DNA of 64,000 bases from UBA4416 sp963422675 (GCA_963422675.2 CAXVYS010000024.1:1-64000), one strand, 5' to 3'; shown: positions 1-9,741, counted from the stretch's first letter. Notes: generated from the letters alone by a model not told the origin. Translations and numbers: made by a program.

Positions 1-4
1 TTAA

Positions 5-715
5 ATGATACTAATTCATCTTTCAAAACGTTATAAATCAAAAAAGCCATTGTTTTATTTATATTCCCATCACGTGAAATCGTTTCTCCTGTTAGCCTTT
101 ATGTTGTTGAGTTTTACTTCCGTTTTATCACAAACCGATACCACTCAACATGCCAAGAAAGATACCTCAGCTTTTAATCCTAAAAAAGAGATTGCTTACG
201 ATGGTAAACGCTACCGAGTATATAACAACTGGTTAACGTTTGGCGGAGGAGCAGGCTACAATACCAAGTGGCTGAACGATCAAAAAAACCTGGCAATGGA
301 TTTTACATTTCATGTAAAGCAATACTACTTCAGGGCAGGCGCTTTTATGAGTGGAAATGATTTTACTGCTGCCAATAATTATAATTTTCATGCGGGTTTA
401 GGCTTAAGAAAAGAATCCACAAAATATAATTTATCTGCCTTTATCGGTCCTTCTTATTCTTACTTTAAACGCCCGTTAAAGGACAGCGTCGAATTCGGAC
501 TTCATTCTATTTTAAATACCGTGTATAACAGGGTTGGTGGTTACGCTTGTATTGAAGCCGTTTATAAGATTAAGTATGACGTCGGTATTGGCGGACAGAT
601 CTTTTGCGATTACAATGAAGTTCAAATGGTATATGGGGTACGACTGGTAGCCTATTTTTCCGGTGCCTACCGTGGTATAAAATACGGTTACAAAAAGCCT
701 AAACCTAAAAAGTAA
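5..715 (+). CDS. secreted beta-rich hypothetical protein
   Basis: I do not recognise a named family. A hydrophobic segment (LLLAFMLLSF) followed by a Ser-Gln cleavage-like site gives a signal peptide, and the mature part is rich in alternating aromatic/polar strands with Gly, like small outer-membrane or periplasmic beta proteins of Bacteroidota. The C-terminus is strongly basic. The first in-frame ATG is at 5, but that gives a 25-residue polar extension before the signal core. A GTG at 74 would give a textbook signal peptide and may be the real start. It ends 3 nt before the FAD oxidoreductase ATG, so the two are probably cotranscribed. The export call is moderately safe; the function is unknown. 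Confidence 0.6.
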   Translation: MILIHLSKRYKSKKPLFYLYSHHVKSFLLLAFMLLSFTSVLSQTDTTQHAKKDTSAFNPKKEIAYDGKRYRVYNNWLTFGGGAGYNTKWLNDQKNLAMDFTFHVKQYYFRAGAFMSGNDFTAANNYNFHAGLGLRKESTKYNLSAFIGPSYSYFKRPLKDSVEFGLHSILNTVYNRVGGYACIEAVYKIKYDVGIGGQIFCDYNEVQMVYGVRLVAYFSGAYRGIKYGYKKPKPKK

Positions 716-718
716 ATC

Positions 719-1769
719 ATGGAATTTGATTTCATTATTGTAGGGCAAGGCATTGCAGGCTCGGTTTTGTCTGTTTCTTTAATGAAAGAAGGTTACACCG
801 TATGTGTGATTAATAATTCCGATCTATCCTCCTGTTCTTCTGTAGCAGCGGGAATATGGAATCCGGTGGTGTTTAAACGGCTTACCAAAAGCTGGCTGGC
901 CGATGAAGTGGTTCCTGAATTAAATTCATTTTACAGTTACGCTGAAAACATTATTTGATGCTCCGCTTATTCAGCAACGGGCCATTATAAAATCGTTTAC
1001 CGAAGAACAGGAAAAAACGTTATGGATAAAAAAAGCAGAAAGCGATAATTCATTTTTAGACAAGCACCTTTACAGCGACTTAAAATTATCTGCAAACAGT
1101 TATATTCACAGCTACTCCAAAGTATTGCGGGCAGGCAACCTCCATGTCACTTCCTTTTTAGAACACACTAAACATTACCTGGCAGCACATGCCGGTTATC
1201 TGAATGAACGTTTCGATTACACACAATTAAAAGATCATACGTCTTTTATAACCTACAAATCGGTATCTGCTAAACATATTATATTTTGTGAAGGTCATTT
1301 AATTTCCGCGAACCCTGCTTTTTCTTGGATCCCTATGAAACCGGCCAAAGGCGAGATTATTACCATAGAGTGTGAAGGCCTGGAGCTTAAAAAAGATATT
1401 TTAAATAAAGGTATTTTCATCTTACCGCTTTCGGAGAACACCTACAAAGTGGGTGCTACTTACGAATGGGAAAACTTAAATGATACTCCTACCGAAAAAG
1501 CAAAAGCTGAACTCACTCATAAACTGGATTCTATTATCAATGTCCCTTATAAAATTATCAAGCATGAAGCCGGCATCAGGCCAGCAGTAACAGACAGAAG
1601 ACCTGTTGTTGGTAAACATCCTCACTTAAACCATCATTTTGTGTTTAATGGTTTTGGTACTAAAGCAGTTATGCTTGCTCCTTATTTTGCAAATCGCCTG
1701 ATCTCTTCTATTCGAACCGGCAACACACTTAATCCCGAAGTGGATCCTCTTCGTTTTTATAAAAAATAA
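719..1769 (+). pseudogene. FAD-dependent amine/glycine oxidase-like (DAO family), frameshifted
   Basis: The N-terminal piece (719-958) carries the dinucleotide-binding fingerprint GQGIAG at about residue 9, followed by an AAGIWNP segment typical of DAO-family flavoproteins. The frame then hits TGA at 956. The rest of the protein continues without interruption in the next frame up to 1769. It includes a C-terminal GIRPAVTDRRPVVG segment and an FNGFGTKA motif that close the FAD site in this family. Removing one A from the A4 run at 945-948 restores a continuous reading frame (A-E-T-L-F-D-A-P). It may be a genuine pseudogene, a recent lesion, or a homopolymer sequencing error. The substrate cannot be inferred. 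Confidence 0.7.
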
Positions 1770-1813
1770 TTTTTTGGTTTCAGTAAAATCAGCTAATTTG
1801 GAGTAACCTTATC

Positions 1814-2266
1814 ATGATACCTAAAAGTTCTAAAATAAAATTGATTGGCAGAAGAGAATATGTGGATTTTCCTCTTTTATCGATCGCACATGTAGAGGCG
1901 AAAATAGATACCGGTGCTTATACATCTTCCATTCATTGCAAACATATTGAACAAAAAACCGTGGATCATAAGGAGGTATTGTATTTTAAACTCATAGATG
2001 ATACACTACACAGCGTGGAAAATTTTACCAGGAAACACATAAAAAATTCTTTTGGAGAAAAAGAAGAACGCTACGTTATAAAAACACTGATAAAGATCGG
2101 CAAAAAAAAAATCCATACTACTATTTCCTTAAGTGATCGAGAAAACATGCGCTATCCTGTACTCATTGGGAGACGGCTGTTAAAAGGAAAATTTATAGTA
2201 GATGTCAATTTAATTTACACCAACGGCATAACATTAAAACATAAAGCACAAAACAAACTCTTATAA
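1814..2266 (+). CDS. retropepsin-like 'ATP-dependent zinc protease' family protein (RimB-type)
   Basis: A 150-residue protein of the Zn_protease/DUF615-like retropepsin family often found beside RimK. The key motif is IDTGAYTSS, with D32-T33-G34 as the aspartic-protease-like catalytic signature. An IGRR segment near residue 120 fits the second conserved block of this fold. The family's historical name claims zinc and ATP dependence, but the visible motif is aspartyl. The stop overlaps the rimK start (TAATG), which implies translational coupling. Likely role: a partner hydrolase of the RimK modification system. Family assignment is confident; the activity is inferred. Confidence 0.8.
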   Translation: MIPKSSKIKLIGRREYVDFPLLSIAHVEAKIDTGAYTSSIHCKHIEQKTVDHKEVLYFKLIDDTLHSVENFTRKHIKNSFGEKEERYVIKTLIKIGKKKIHTTISLSDRENMRYPVLIGRRLLKGKFIVDVNLIYTNGITLKHKAQNKLL

Positions 2267-3156
2267 TGAGAATAGCTATTTTATCCCGAAACAAAAATTT
2301 ATACTCTACGAAACGTTTAATAGAAGCGGCAGAACAACGCGGGCATGAAGTAGTTGTATTAGACCATATGAAATGTGTATTGGTAATTGAACAAAGCCGT
2401 CCGCATATTTATTATAACGGAAAAGAAGTAACGGATATAAATGCTGTGATTCCCCGTATAGGAGCAAGTGCTACATTTTATGGTTCAGCCGTGGTACGCC
2501 AGTTTGAAATGATGAAAATATTTACAGCTGTAGAATCACAAGCATTGGTGCGTTCGAGAGATAAGCTGAGAAGCTTACAGATATTGGCCCGTGCAGGAAT
2601 CGGTATGCCAAAATCAGCCTTTGCCAATGAGCCAAAAGATATTGAGTCGGTTATTGCCAGTATAGGTGGCGCGCCTTGCGTTGTTAAATTATTAGAGGGC
2701 ACACAGGGTATAGGTGTTATTTTAGCGGAGAATGATAAAGCGGCAAAATCGGTAATAGAAGCCTTTTTAAAACTGGATGCAAATATGTTGGTTCAGGAAT
2801 TTATTAAAGAATCGAAAGGTGCTGATATTCGTGTGTTTGTAGTAGACGGGCAAATTGTAGGAGCCATGAAACGACAAGCTAAAGAAGGAGAATTCAGAAG
2901 TAATTTACATCGCGGGGGAACTGCTTCTTTAATTCAATTGACGCCCGAAGAAAGAGCTACTGCTATAAAATCGGCAAAAAAATTAGGATTGGGAATAGCC
3001 GGAGTTGATCTGTTACAAAGCGACAGAGGCCCATTAGTGATGGAAGTAAATTCATCTCCGGGGCTGGAAGGCATTGAAGGAGCTACCGGTATTGATATAG
3101 CCGGAAAAATAATTGAATACGTTGAACGTAACGAATTCAACGCACCTGGACAATAA
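2266..3156 (+). CDS. rimK: RimK family ribosomal protein S6 L-glutamate ligase
   Basis: A 296-residue ATP-grasp ligase in the cytoplasm. In the known family it adds glutamates to the C-terminus of ribosomal protein S6. Visible hallmarks are the N-terminal MRIAILSRNKNLYSTKR, the central ATP-grasp lid region with VVKLLEGTQGIGV (about 140-152), VQEFIKESKGADIRV, and the metal-binding end VMEVNSSPGLEG. Length is normal. It overlaps the upstream protease gene by one base and is followed after 2 nt by an AstE-like hydrolase. The three therefore form a writer/hydrolase set. Confidence 0.93.
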   Translation: MRIAILSRNKNLYSTKRLIEAAEQRGHEVVVLDHMKCVLVIEQSRPHIYYNGKEVTDINAVIPRIGASATFYGSAVVRQFEMMKIFTAVESQALVRSRDKLRSLQILARAGIGMPKSAFANEPKDIESVIASIGGAPCVVKLLEGTQGIGVILAENDKAAKSVIEAFLKLDANMLVQEFIKESKGADIRVFVVDGQIVGAMKRQAKEGEFRSNLHRGGTASLIQLTPEERATAIKSAKKLGLGIAGVDLLQSDRGPLVMEVNSSPGLEGIEGATGIDIAGKIIEYVERNEFNAPGQ

Positions 3157-3158
3157 TT

Positions 3159-4100
3159 ATGAAGGATTTCATCATCAACTCACAAACCGTTAGTCCAGGA
3201 GAGAATAAACAAATTGTACTAAACTCCTACGAACTTCATACAAAAACGAAAATTGAAATTCCTGTCTTTGTTTTCAGAAGTCATGTGGAAGGTCCTACCA
3301 TTCTTCTTTCTGCCGGTATGCATGGTGAAGAAACAAACGGAGTAGAGATTATCCGAAAAATAATTACACGTGATGAAATCAAACACCTGAAATGCGGTAG
3401 TATCATTGCTATCCCCGTAATCAACAGTGTTTCTTTTCTATTTGGCAGCAGGGATCTTCCTGATGGCAGAGATTTGAACCGTTGCTTTCCGGGTAACAAA
3501 AATGGTTCGTTTGGCAGCCGTATTGCCTACGATTTGATGAAACACATTGTGCCACTTATTGATTTTGGAGTTGATTTCCATACAGGTGGCGCTAAAATCA
3601 ATAACTCTCCTCAACTTCGCTGTGTATTTGAATTTCCGGAGAATATTTCACTGGCCGAAAAATTTTCACCTCCCTTAATTATCGACAGCTCCTACAGGGA
3701 TGGCACTTTCAGAAAAGAAGCCGCGAAAAAAAATAAACCGATTTTAGTATATGAAGGAGGCGAAAGTATGCGCTTTGATTATACCGCCATTAACGAAGGC
3801 GTAAACGGTTGTTTAAGACTCATGCGGAGCTTTGATATGATAGATATTGATATCCCGAATAATCCGGCAGTGAAGATAAAAAAAGATACCTGGATAAGGG
3901 CCAATGCCAGCGGGCTGTTTCATATGAATGTATTGAACGGTGCTTATGTAGCCAAAGATGATTTGTTGGGTGTAATCTGCAATCCTTTCGGAGAAATTGA
4001 ACATAAAATCTTATCTACGTTTGACGGATATATTGTAGGTATCAATAACCAGCCGGTGGTAAACCAGGGTGATGCCTTGATTCATCTTGGCATAGAGTAA
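3159..4100 (+). CDS. succinylglutamate desuccinylase/aspartoacylase (AstE/AspA) family zinc hydrolase
   Basis: A 313-residue M14-like zinc hydrolase. Zinc ligands are visible as H55-x-x-E58 in SAGMHGEETNG and H141 in VDFHTGG; the substrate-binding DGRDLNRCFPG block is at about 102-112. The catalytic Glu is probably in LVYEGGE at about 201. The C-terminal third is a beta-rich barrel-like domain, as in the family. Family members remove acyl groups from acidic amino acids or act as carboxypeptidases. Linkage to rimK (2-nt gap) suggests the substrate is a glutamylated peptide rather than arginine catabolism, because no other ast genes are nearby. Confidence 0.85.
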   Translation: MKDFIINSQTVSPGENKQIVLNSYELHTKTKIEIPVFVFRSHVEGPTILLSAGMHGEETNGVEIIRKIITRDEIKHLKCGSIIAIPVINSVSFLFGSRDLPDGRDLNRCFPGNKNGSFGSRIAYDLMKHIVPLIDFGVDFHTGGAKINNSPQLRCVFEFPENISLAEKFSPPLIIDSSYRDGTFRKEAAKKNKPILVYEGGESMRFDYTAINEGVNGCLRLMRSFDMIDIDIPNNPAVKIKKDTWIRANASGLFHMNVLNGAYVAKDDLLGVICNPFGEIEHKILSTFDGYIVGINNQPVVNQGDALIHLGIE

Positions 4101-4217
4101 TTTCCACACATTCCTGCACCTCACCACTTACCGGACCTTTAGGCTTACTGGTACTTAAATTGCTATACCATAATACCAAAAGTATTGTGCGGGTAAAAGG
4201 ATCAAGTTATTAAATAT

Positions 4218-6071
4218 ATGACAGCGGATATGTCAAATAGACTATTAAGTCGCTCTTTGGTGGTGTGTGTGGCCTGGATTTTAATGTTTAATCTGCTAAA
4301 TGCCCAACAAAAGGATACAAGCCAGGTAAAAGATTCCTTAAAAGTATATAAAAAAATAAAAAAGTTTGCTTACAGGCACAAGCTAACGGCTAAAGCATAC
4401 GATGCTATTTTTGTAGAGCCCAAGCCTATTGAATATCCGAAGCAACCAGGATCTAAAGAAGAAAAAATCGTAAACCCTTATTTAAAATACCAGGATAAGA
4501 TTGTCCGGAACATCAACATCAAAGTGTATGATCCGTTTGGTTATAGCGTCGCCGATACTGTACAACGAAAAATAACTTCGCTCGAACGCCTTGGTAACAG
4601 GGCACATACAACCACCCGCCAATGGGTTATTTTTAATAAATTACTTTTCAATAAAAATGAACCCGTTAACGCCATAGAGTTAAGTGAAACAGAAAGGGTA
4701 TTAAGAGAAGCCGCCTATGTAAATGATGTCAATATTTACATTACTCCTTCAGAAAGTAAAGACAGTGTAGATGTGAATGTGGTGGTTCTGGATAAATGGC
4801 CTATTACCATTCCTGTTTTAATAACGGATGTTTTTGTAAATGCGAAATTCAGAAATTATAATTTATTTGGCGTAGGACAACGGTTTGAACAATTTGCAGA
4901 AATCAGAAGGCCTGAAGCACTTGATTTTTATGGCAGTTATGGTATCGACAATATTGATAATACTTATATTTCATCTTCTTTGTATTATCAAACCAATAAA
5001 AATATTACGCAAACGTCTTTATCATTCGATCGCGGTTTTTATTCTCCTTTGGCTAAATGGGCAGGAGGAGCCTATATTTCAAAGGCCTGGTCGTTTTATG
5101 ACTATAACGATACAGTTGACGGAACTCCCAAAAGAACTAACCTGGATAATATTGCCTACGATTTATGGGCTGCCAAAAGTTTTAAACTCAGTAAGGACAG
5201 TAGTTTTTTTAATCAAAGCACAAATTTAATTGTGGGTGCCAGGTATTACGCTAATGAGTACCAAAGAAGACCTTCCTCGTTGATTGACCCGAATAAAACT
5301 ATTTTAAATTCATACAGTGTTTTAGGAAATGTTGGCCTTGCTGTTCAACAATATTATAAGGATAAATATATTTATCGGTTTGGTGCGAATGAGGATGTTC
5401 CCGAAGGCCTTATTATTCAATATACTTATGGCACTTTAAAAATAGAACAGAAAAAGCTCCGTTACTACAGCGGTATAGAGGTAGCAAGGGCCAAGCATCT
5501 TAAATTCGGTTACCTGTCTGCAACCTTTTCTTATGGAGTATTTTTTAATCAACAGGTACCCAATGATGTTACTGTAAAATATAACCTTTATTATTTTAGT
5601 GATCTCTTAAAAAAAGGCCGTTGGTATTTTCGCCAGTTTATAAAGTACGACCTGGTTCACGGAGAAAATAAAATCTCTAATGATCAAACTTCTTTTACCT
5701 CCGATGATTTGTATGGTTTTAACAGCAATGGGCTTTCGGGGAAAACCAAAATGGTACTGAACTCCGAAACCGTTGCTTATCTTCCTTACAATGTTATTGG
5801 CTTTAGGTTTGCTCCTGTTATCAGTGCAGGTTTTGGAATGATTGGAAGCCCTGACCATCCTGTTTTACAGAGCAACTTATACCAGGCTTATTCCGTAGGT
5901 TTAATGGTGCGTAATGAAAACCTGTTAAGCAGTACATTCCAGGTATCTTTTGGATTGTATCCTTTTTTACCCAATGGTGGAAATTATATTTTCAAATATA
6001 ATCCTATTGGTAGCTTTACTTTGAGGGTAAGAGCTTTCTCGGTTTCCAAGCCCCAATTCATTACGTACTAA
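4218..6071 (+). CDS. POTRA/beta-barrel outer-membrane protein (BamA/TamA-like)
   Basis: A 617-residue exported protein. After an N-terminal hydrophobic signal (about residues 12-30, ending LNAQQ) comes a short linker. A POTRA-like stretch (about 95-200) includes an LSETERVLREAAYVNDVNI motif typical of BamA-superfamily POTRA domains. The C-terminal 400 residues are amphipathic, aromatic-rich strands ending in a short beta-signal-like tail. It resembles Bacteroidota BamA-like proteins of unknown cargo and is shorter than BamA itself (which has five POTRAs). Two in-frame ATGs (4218, 4230) could start it. It is preceded by 117 nt without features. Confidence 0.7.
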   Translation: MTADMSNRLLSRSLVVCVAWILMFNLLNAQQKDTSQVKDSLKVYKKIKKFAYRHKLTAKAYDAIFVEPKPIEYPKQPGSKEEKIVNPYLKYQDKIVRNINIKVYDPFGYSVADTVQRKITSLERLGNRAHTTTRQWVIFNKLLFNKNEPVNAIELSETERVLREAAYVNDVNIYITPSESKDSVDVNVVVLDKWPITIPVLITDVFVNAKFRNYNLFGVGQRFEQFAEIRRPEALDFYGSYGIDNIDNTYISSSLYYQTNKNITQTSLSFDRGFYSPLAKWAGGAYISKAWSFYDYNDTVDGTPKRTNLDNIAYDLWAAKSFKLSKDSSFFNQSTNLIVGARYYANEYQRRPSSLIDPNKTILNSYSVLGNVGLAVQQYYKDKYIYRFGANEDVPEGLIIQYTYGTLKIEQKKLRYYSGIEVARAKHLKFGYLSATFSYGVFFNQQVPNDVTVKYNLYYFSDLLKKGRWYFRQFIKYDLVHGENKISNDQTSFTSDDLYGFNSNGLSGKTKMVLNSETVAYLPYNVIGFRFAPVISAGFGMIGSPDHPVLQSNLYQAYSVGLMVRNENLLSSTFQVSFGLYPFLPNGGNYIFKYNPIGSFTLRVRAFSVSKPQFITY

Positions 6072-6240
6072 GCATTATGTGGCATTTATTCCACACTCTA
6101 ATTCCTCACTGTGTTACACTTTTACCACACTTTCGAAAGAACTGTTTTTTCAATTAATTGTATTTCAATGGTTTAATAATACCCTGTTTTTTGGCATTAT
6201 TTTGCTATATATATAACAGCTCTTAGTACTTAAAAATAAA

Positions 6241-6365
6241 ACATTGTAATAATTTATTACGTTCATAGCGGCAAAGCTGCTATAATTCGGGGGAGTTCAA
6301 AAACGTAATAAAGCTATTATACAATGTTCCTAAAGTGGCGATGTTAACACATCGCCATTTTGTTT
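6241..6365 (+). ncRNA. candidate structured small RNA (6S-like) with its own terminator
   Basis: Between two convergent genes lies a rod-like fold: 6241-6248 pairs with 6320-6327 (8 bp), 6250-6253 with 6316-6319 (4 bp) and 6254-6263 with 6302-6311 (10 bp). The enclosed loop holds a second hairpin, 6265-6283 (8 bp, AAA loop). It is followed at once by a perfect 9-bp hairpin (6336-6344/6349-6357) and a T-rich tail, i.e. an intrinsic terminator on the + strand. A long stem around a large open bubble with a terminator is what 6S-type RNAs look like, and Bacteroidota have a 6S-Flavo family, but I cannot test a match. It could instead be the 3' UTR of the upstream gene. Confidence 0.45.
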
Positions 6366-6366
6366 T
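6336..6366 (+). terminator. intrinsic terminator of the candidate RNA
   Basis: A perfect 9-bp stem (TGGCGATGT/ACATCGCCA) with a 4-nt loop is followed by TTTTGTTTTT on the + strand. It would end transcription from the upstream outer-membrane protein gene or from the small RNA candidate. Confidence 0.75.
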
Positions 6367-6385
6367 TAATAAACTATATGGCCAT

Positions 6386-6425
6386 AAAAAAGCCCCGTTA
6401 CATGATAGAGTAACGGGGCTTTTTT
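6386..6425. terminator. bidirectional intrinsic terminator downstream of secA
   Basis: A 10-bp stem (6391-6400/6411-6420, AGCCCCGTTA/TAACGGGGCT) is flanked by an A run on the left and a T run on the right, so it works in both orientations. It sits 17 nt past the secA stop. Confidence 0.9.
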
Positions 6426-6441
6426 GAGATGGTTGTTTAAT

Positions 6442-9400
6442 TTATGCAACACCTATTCCGTGGCAGTTCTTGTACTTCTTACCACTACCACAAGGACAAG
6501 GATCATTTCTTCCTATTTTTTGTTCAACTCTTATTGGTTGTTGTTTTGGTTTCTGAATTTCAGCTTGTTCCTGCGCTTCTTCTTCGCTTCTGCTTTCTAC
6601 TAATTTCTCTTTAGGTTTTTGCTGAACAGGCTCTTGTGTGAAACGTGCCTGTTGTAATTGCTGAGTCCCTTCAATTGGTAAACCACCTTTCATTAAAAAT
6701 GAAATAATGTCTTTACTGGTTTTAGCAATCATTTCCCTGAATAAATTAAATGATTCTAATTTATAGACTACCAAAGGATCTTTTTGTTCTAAGGCTGCAT
6801 TTTGAACCGATTGTTTCAGATCATCCATTTCTCTTAAATGCTCTTTCCACGAATCATCGATCATAGCCAGAATTACTGTTTTCTCGAACACGGATACCAG
6901 TTCTCTTCCTTTTGTATCGTAAGATTTTTTAAGGTTTGCCATTACCTGTATGGTTCTTACACCATCAGTAAAAGGAGTTACAATGTTTTCGAAGTTATTA
7001 TTCGGGTTTGTATACACATCTTTTACAACAGGGAAAGCCGTTTCAGCTATTTCCTGAGATTTAATACGGTAATGTTGCTCGCTTTTTTCGAATAATTCCT
7101 GGATCAGATCATCTTCTTTTTTCGTCCCGAATTCTTTTTCAGTAAATGGTGATTCCATTCCGAAATTTTTCAGGCACTCAAAATTAAAGGCTTCAAAATC
7201 CCTGTTTGCATGAAATTCGGCAACAATACTTTCCGATACTTCATAGATCATATTGGCAATATCAATGCTTAAACGATCTCCGTTTAATGCATGGCGACGA
7301 CGTTTGTAAACAACATCACGCTGAGCATTCATTACATCATCATATTCAATTAAACGCTTACGGGTACCGAAGTGATTTTCTTCTACTTTCTTTTGTGCAC
7401 GTTCAATAGATTTTGAGATCATGGAATGTTGAATCACTTCTCCTTCTTCCAAGCCCATTCTATCCATTAAACTCGCAATACGCTCGCTACCGAATAAACG
7501 CATTAAGTTATCTTCCAAACTCACAAAAAACTGTGAACTTCCCGGATCACCCTGACGACCGGCACGACCACGCAACTGCCTGTCAACACGACGAGACTCA
7601 TGACGTTCTGTACCAACGATTGCTAAACCTCCTGCTTCTTTAACACCTGCACCTAATTTAATATCGGTACCACGACCAGCCATATTGGTTGCTATGGTAA
7701 CGGTTCCCGCCTGACCTGCTTCAGCAACAATGTCTGCTTCTTTCTGATGTAATTTGGCATTTAATACATTATGTTTAATGCCGCGTAACTTAAGCATACG
7801 ACTTAGTAATTCAGAAATATCAACCGTAGTTGTACCAATTAATACAGGTCTTCCAGCCGCTACTAATTTTACGGTTTCTTCAATTACCGCATTATATTTT
7901 TCACGTTTGGTTTTATAAACCAAATCTTGTTCATCTTTACGGGAAATAGCCCTGTTGGTTGGAATAACCACCACATCCAATTTATAAATATCCCAAAACT
8001 CATTTGCTTCTGTTTCAGCAGTACCAGTCATACCGGCAAGCTTATTATACATACGGAAATAATTTTGTAAAGTGATGGTAGCATACGTTTGTGTAGCTGC
8101 TTCGATCTTCACATTTTCTTTCGCCTCTAAAGCCTGGTGTAATCCATCGCTGTAACGGCGGCCTTCCATGATACGACCCGTTTGCTCATCCACAATTTTA
8201 ATTTGCCCATCCGCAATGACATACTCCTGATCAATTTCAAATAAAGAATACGCTTTTAATAATTGATTTACGGTATGGATACGTTCGCTTTTTACGCTGA
8301 AGTCTCTTAATAAGGTTTCTCTAAGTGCAATTTTTTCTTTAGGATCTTCAAAGGTTCGTTTCTCCAATTCTGCAATTTCGTCTCCAACATTAGGAATTAC
8401 AAAGAAATCGGCATCGTCGCTATTGGATGTAATTAAGTCAATTCCTTTTTCTGTTAAATCAACCGTATTATTTTTTTCATCAATCACAAAAAACAATTCC
8501 ACATCTATTTTATGCATTTCTTTTTGTTGATCCTGCATGTAATAGTTCTCGGTTTTTTGCTGCAATGCTTTAACTCCCGGTTCACTTAAAAATTTAATTA
8601 AAGCCCCGTTTTTAGGTAAAGCTCTGTAAGCACGTAATAATGGTATGCCCGCTTCCTTTTCTTTCCCTTCTGCCACTAAACGCTTAGCTTCGGTTAAACA
8701 TACCTGTGCATATGCTTTTTGCGCTGCTAATAATTTTTCTACACGTGGTTTAAATTCTGTAAATTCATGTTTATCGCCGGTTGGTGTAGGTCCTGAAATA
8801 ATTAAAGGAGTACGGGCATCATCAATTAACACTGAATCGACCTCATCCACAATAGCGAAGTTATGTTTACGCTGAACTAAATCAGATACTTCACGCGCCA
8901 TATTATCACGCAGGTAATCAAAACCAAATTCATTGTTTGTACCATAAGTGATGTCTGCTAAATAAGCTGCGCGACGCTCATCGGTATTAGGTTCGTGCTT
9001 ATCAATACAATCTACACTTAAACCATGAAATTGAAATAAAGGAGCGTTCCACTCACTATCCCTTTTGGCAAGGTAATTATTTACAGTTACAACGTGTACA
9101 CCACGACCAGATAAAGCGTTTAAGAAAACCGGTAAGGTAGACACTAAGGTTTTACCTTCACCTGTTGCCATTTCAGATATTTTCCCTTCGTGCAATACAG
9201 TACCACCAATAAGCTGTACATCATAATGTACCATATTCCAAACCACTTCGGTACCCGCAGCAATCCACCTGTTTTTCCAGGATGCCTGGTTACCACTTAT
9301 CGTAATGTTTTTATGCGACTGAGCAATTTGTTTATCAAAGTCATTAGCCGTTACAACCAATTCTTCGTTTTCAGAAAAACGACGGGAAGTATCTTTTAAA

Positions 9401-9741
9401 ATAGCGTAAGCTTCAGGAAGGATCTCATTAAGTACTTCCTCTATTTTTTTGGTATTGCCTTTTTCGATCTCATCAACCTGTTTGTACAGAGCTTCTTTGG
9501 TTTCTACATCCAAATCATATTCTTGTTCAACACGTGTTTTAATGGCATTAATCTCAGCCTGCTCAGTTTTAATGGCATCCTGTATTTTTTGTTTTAACGC
9601 ATCTACTTTTGCACGTAATTCATCGTTTGATAATTTTTGAAGACCCGGATAGATCTCTAAAATTTTGTCTACAATCGGTTGAATGGTTTTAATATCTTTT
9701 TCGGATTTTGTGCCGAAAAATTTTTTCAGGAACGTTAACAT
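6442..9741 (-). CDS. secA: preprotein translocase ATPase SecA
   Basis: A 1099-residue SecA, the cytosolic/membrane motor that pushes unfolded preproteins through SecYEG. Visible elements include the Walker A segment MATGEGKTLV, the DEAD-type motif VDEVDSVLIDDARTPLIISGP, the TNMAGRGTDIKL motif and the RQLRGRAGRQGDPG helicase motif. The C-terminal SEC-C zinc motif (CPCGSGKKYKNCHG) binds SecB or ribosomes. It is longer than the E. coli protein because of an insertion after the DEVDS region, normal for Bacteroidota. It is a single gene with its own terminator (6386-6425). All T9SS and Sec cargo in this window depends on it. Confidence 0.98.
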   Translation of the reverse strand: MLTFLKKFFGTKSEKDIKTIQPIVDKILEIYPGLQKLSNDELRAKVDALKQKIQDAIKTEQAEINAIKTRVEQEYDLDVETKEALYKQVDEIEKGNTKKIEEVLNEILPEAYAILKDTSRRFSENEELVVTANDFDKQIAQSHKNITISGNQASWKNRWIAAGTEVVWNMVHYDVQLIGGTVLHEGKISEMATGEGKTLVSTLPVFLNALSGRGVHVVTVNNYLAKRDSEWNAPLFQFHGLSVDCIDKHEPNTDERRAAYLADITYGTNNEFGFDYLRDNMAREVSDLVQRKHNFAIVDEVDSVLIDDARTPLIISGPTPTGDKHEFTEFKPRVEKLLAAQKAYAQVCLTEAKRLVAEGKEKEAGIPLLRAYRALPKNGALIKFLSEPGVKALQQKTENYYMQDQQKEMHKIDVELFFVIDEKNNTVDLTEKGIDLITSNSDDADFFVIPNVGDEIAELEKRTFEDPKEKIALRETLLRDFSVKSERIHTVNQLLKAYSLFEIDQEYVIADGQIKIVDEQTGRIMEGRRYSDGLHQALEAKENVKIEAATQTYATITLQNYFRMYNKLAGMTGTAETEANEFWDIYKLDVVVIPTNRAISRKDEQDLVYKTKREKYNAVIEETVKLVAAGRPVLIGTTTVDISELLSRMLKLRGIKHNVLNAKLHQKEADIVAEAGQAGTVTIATNMAGRGTDIKLGAGVKEAGGLAIVGTERHESRRVDRQLRGRAGRQGDPGSSQFFVSLEDNLMRLFGSERIASLMDRMGLEEGEVIQHSMISKSIERAQKKVEENHFGTRKRLIEYDDVMNAQRDVVYKRRRHALNGDRLSIDIANMIYEVSESIVAEFHANRDFEAFNFECLKNFGMESPFTEKEFGTKKEDDLIQELFEKSEQHYRIKSQEIAETAFPVVKDVYTNPNNNFENIVTPFTDGVRTIQVMANLKKSYDTKGRELVSVFEKTVILAMIDDSWKEHLREMDDLKQSVQNAALEQKDPLVVYKLESFNLFREMIAKTSKDIISFLMKGGLPIEGTQQLQQARFTQEPVQQKPKEKLVESRSEEEAQEQAEIQKPKQQPIRVEQKIGRNDPCPCGSGKKYKNCHGIGVA

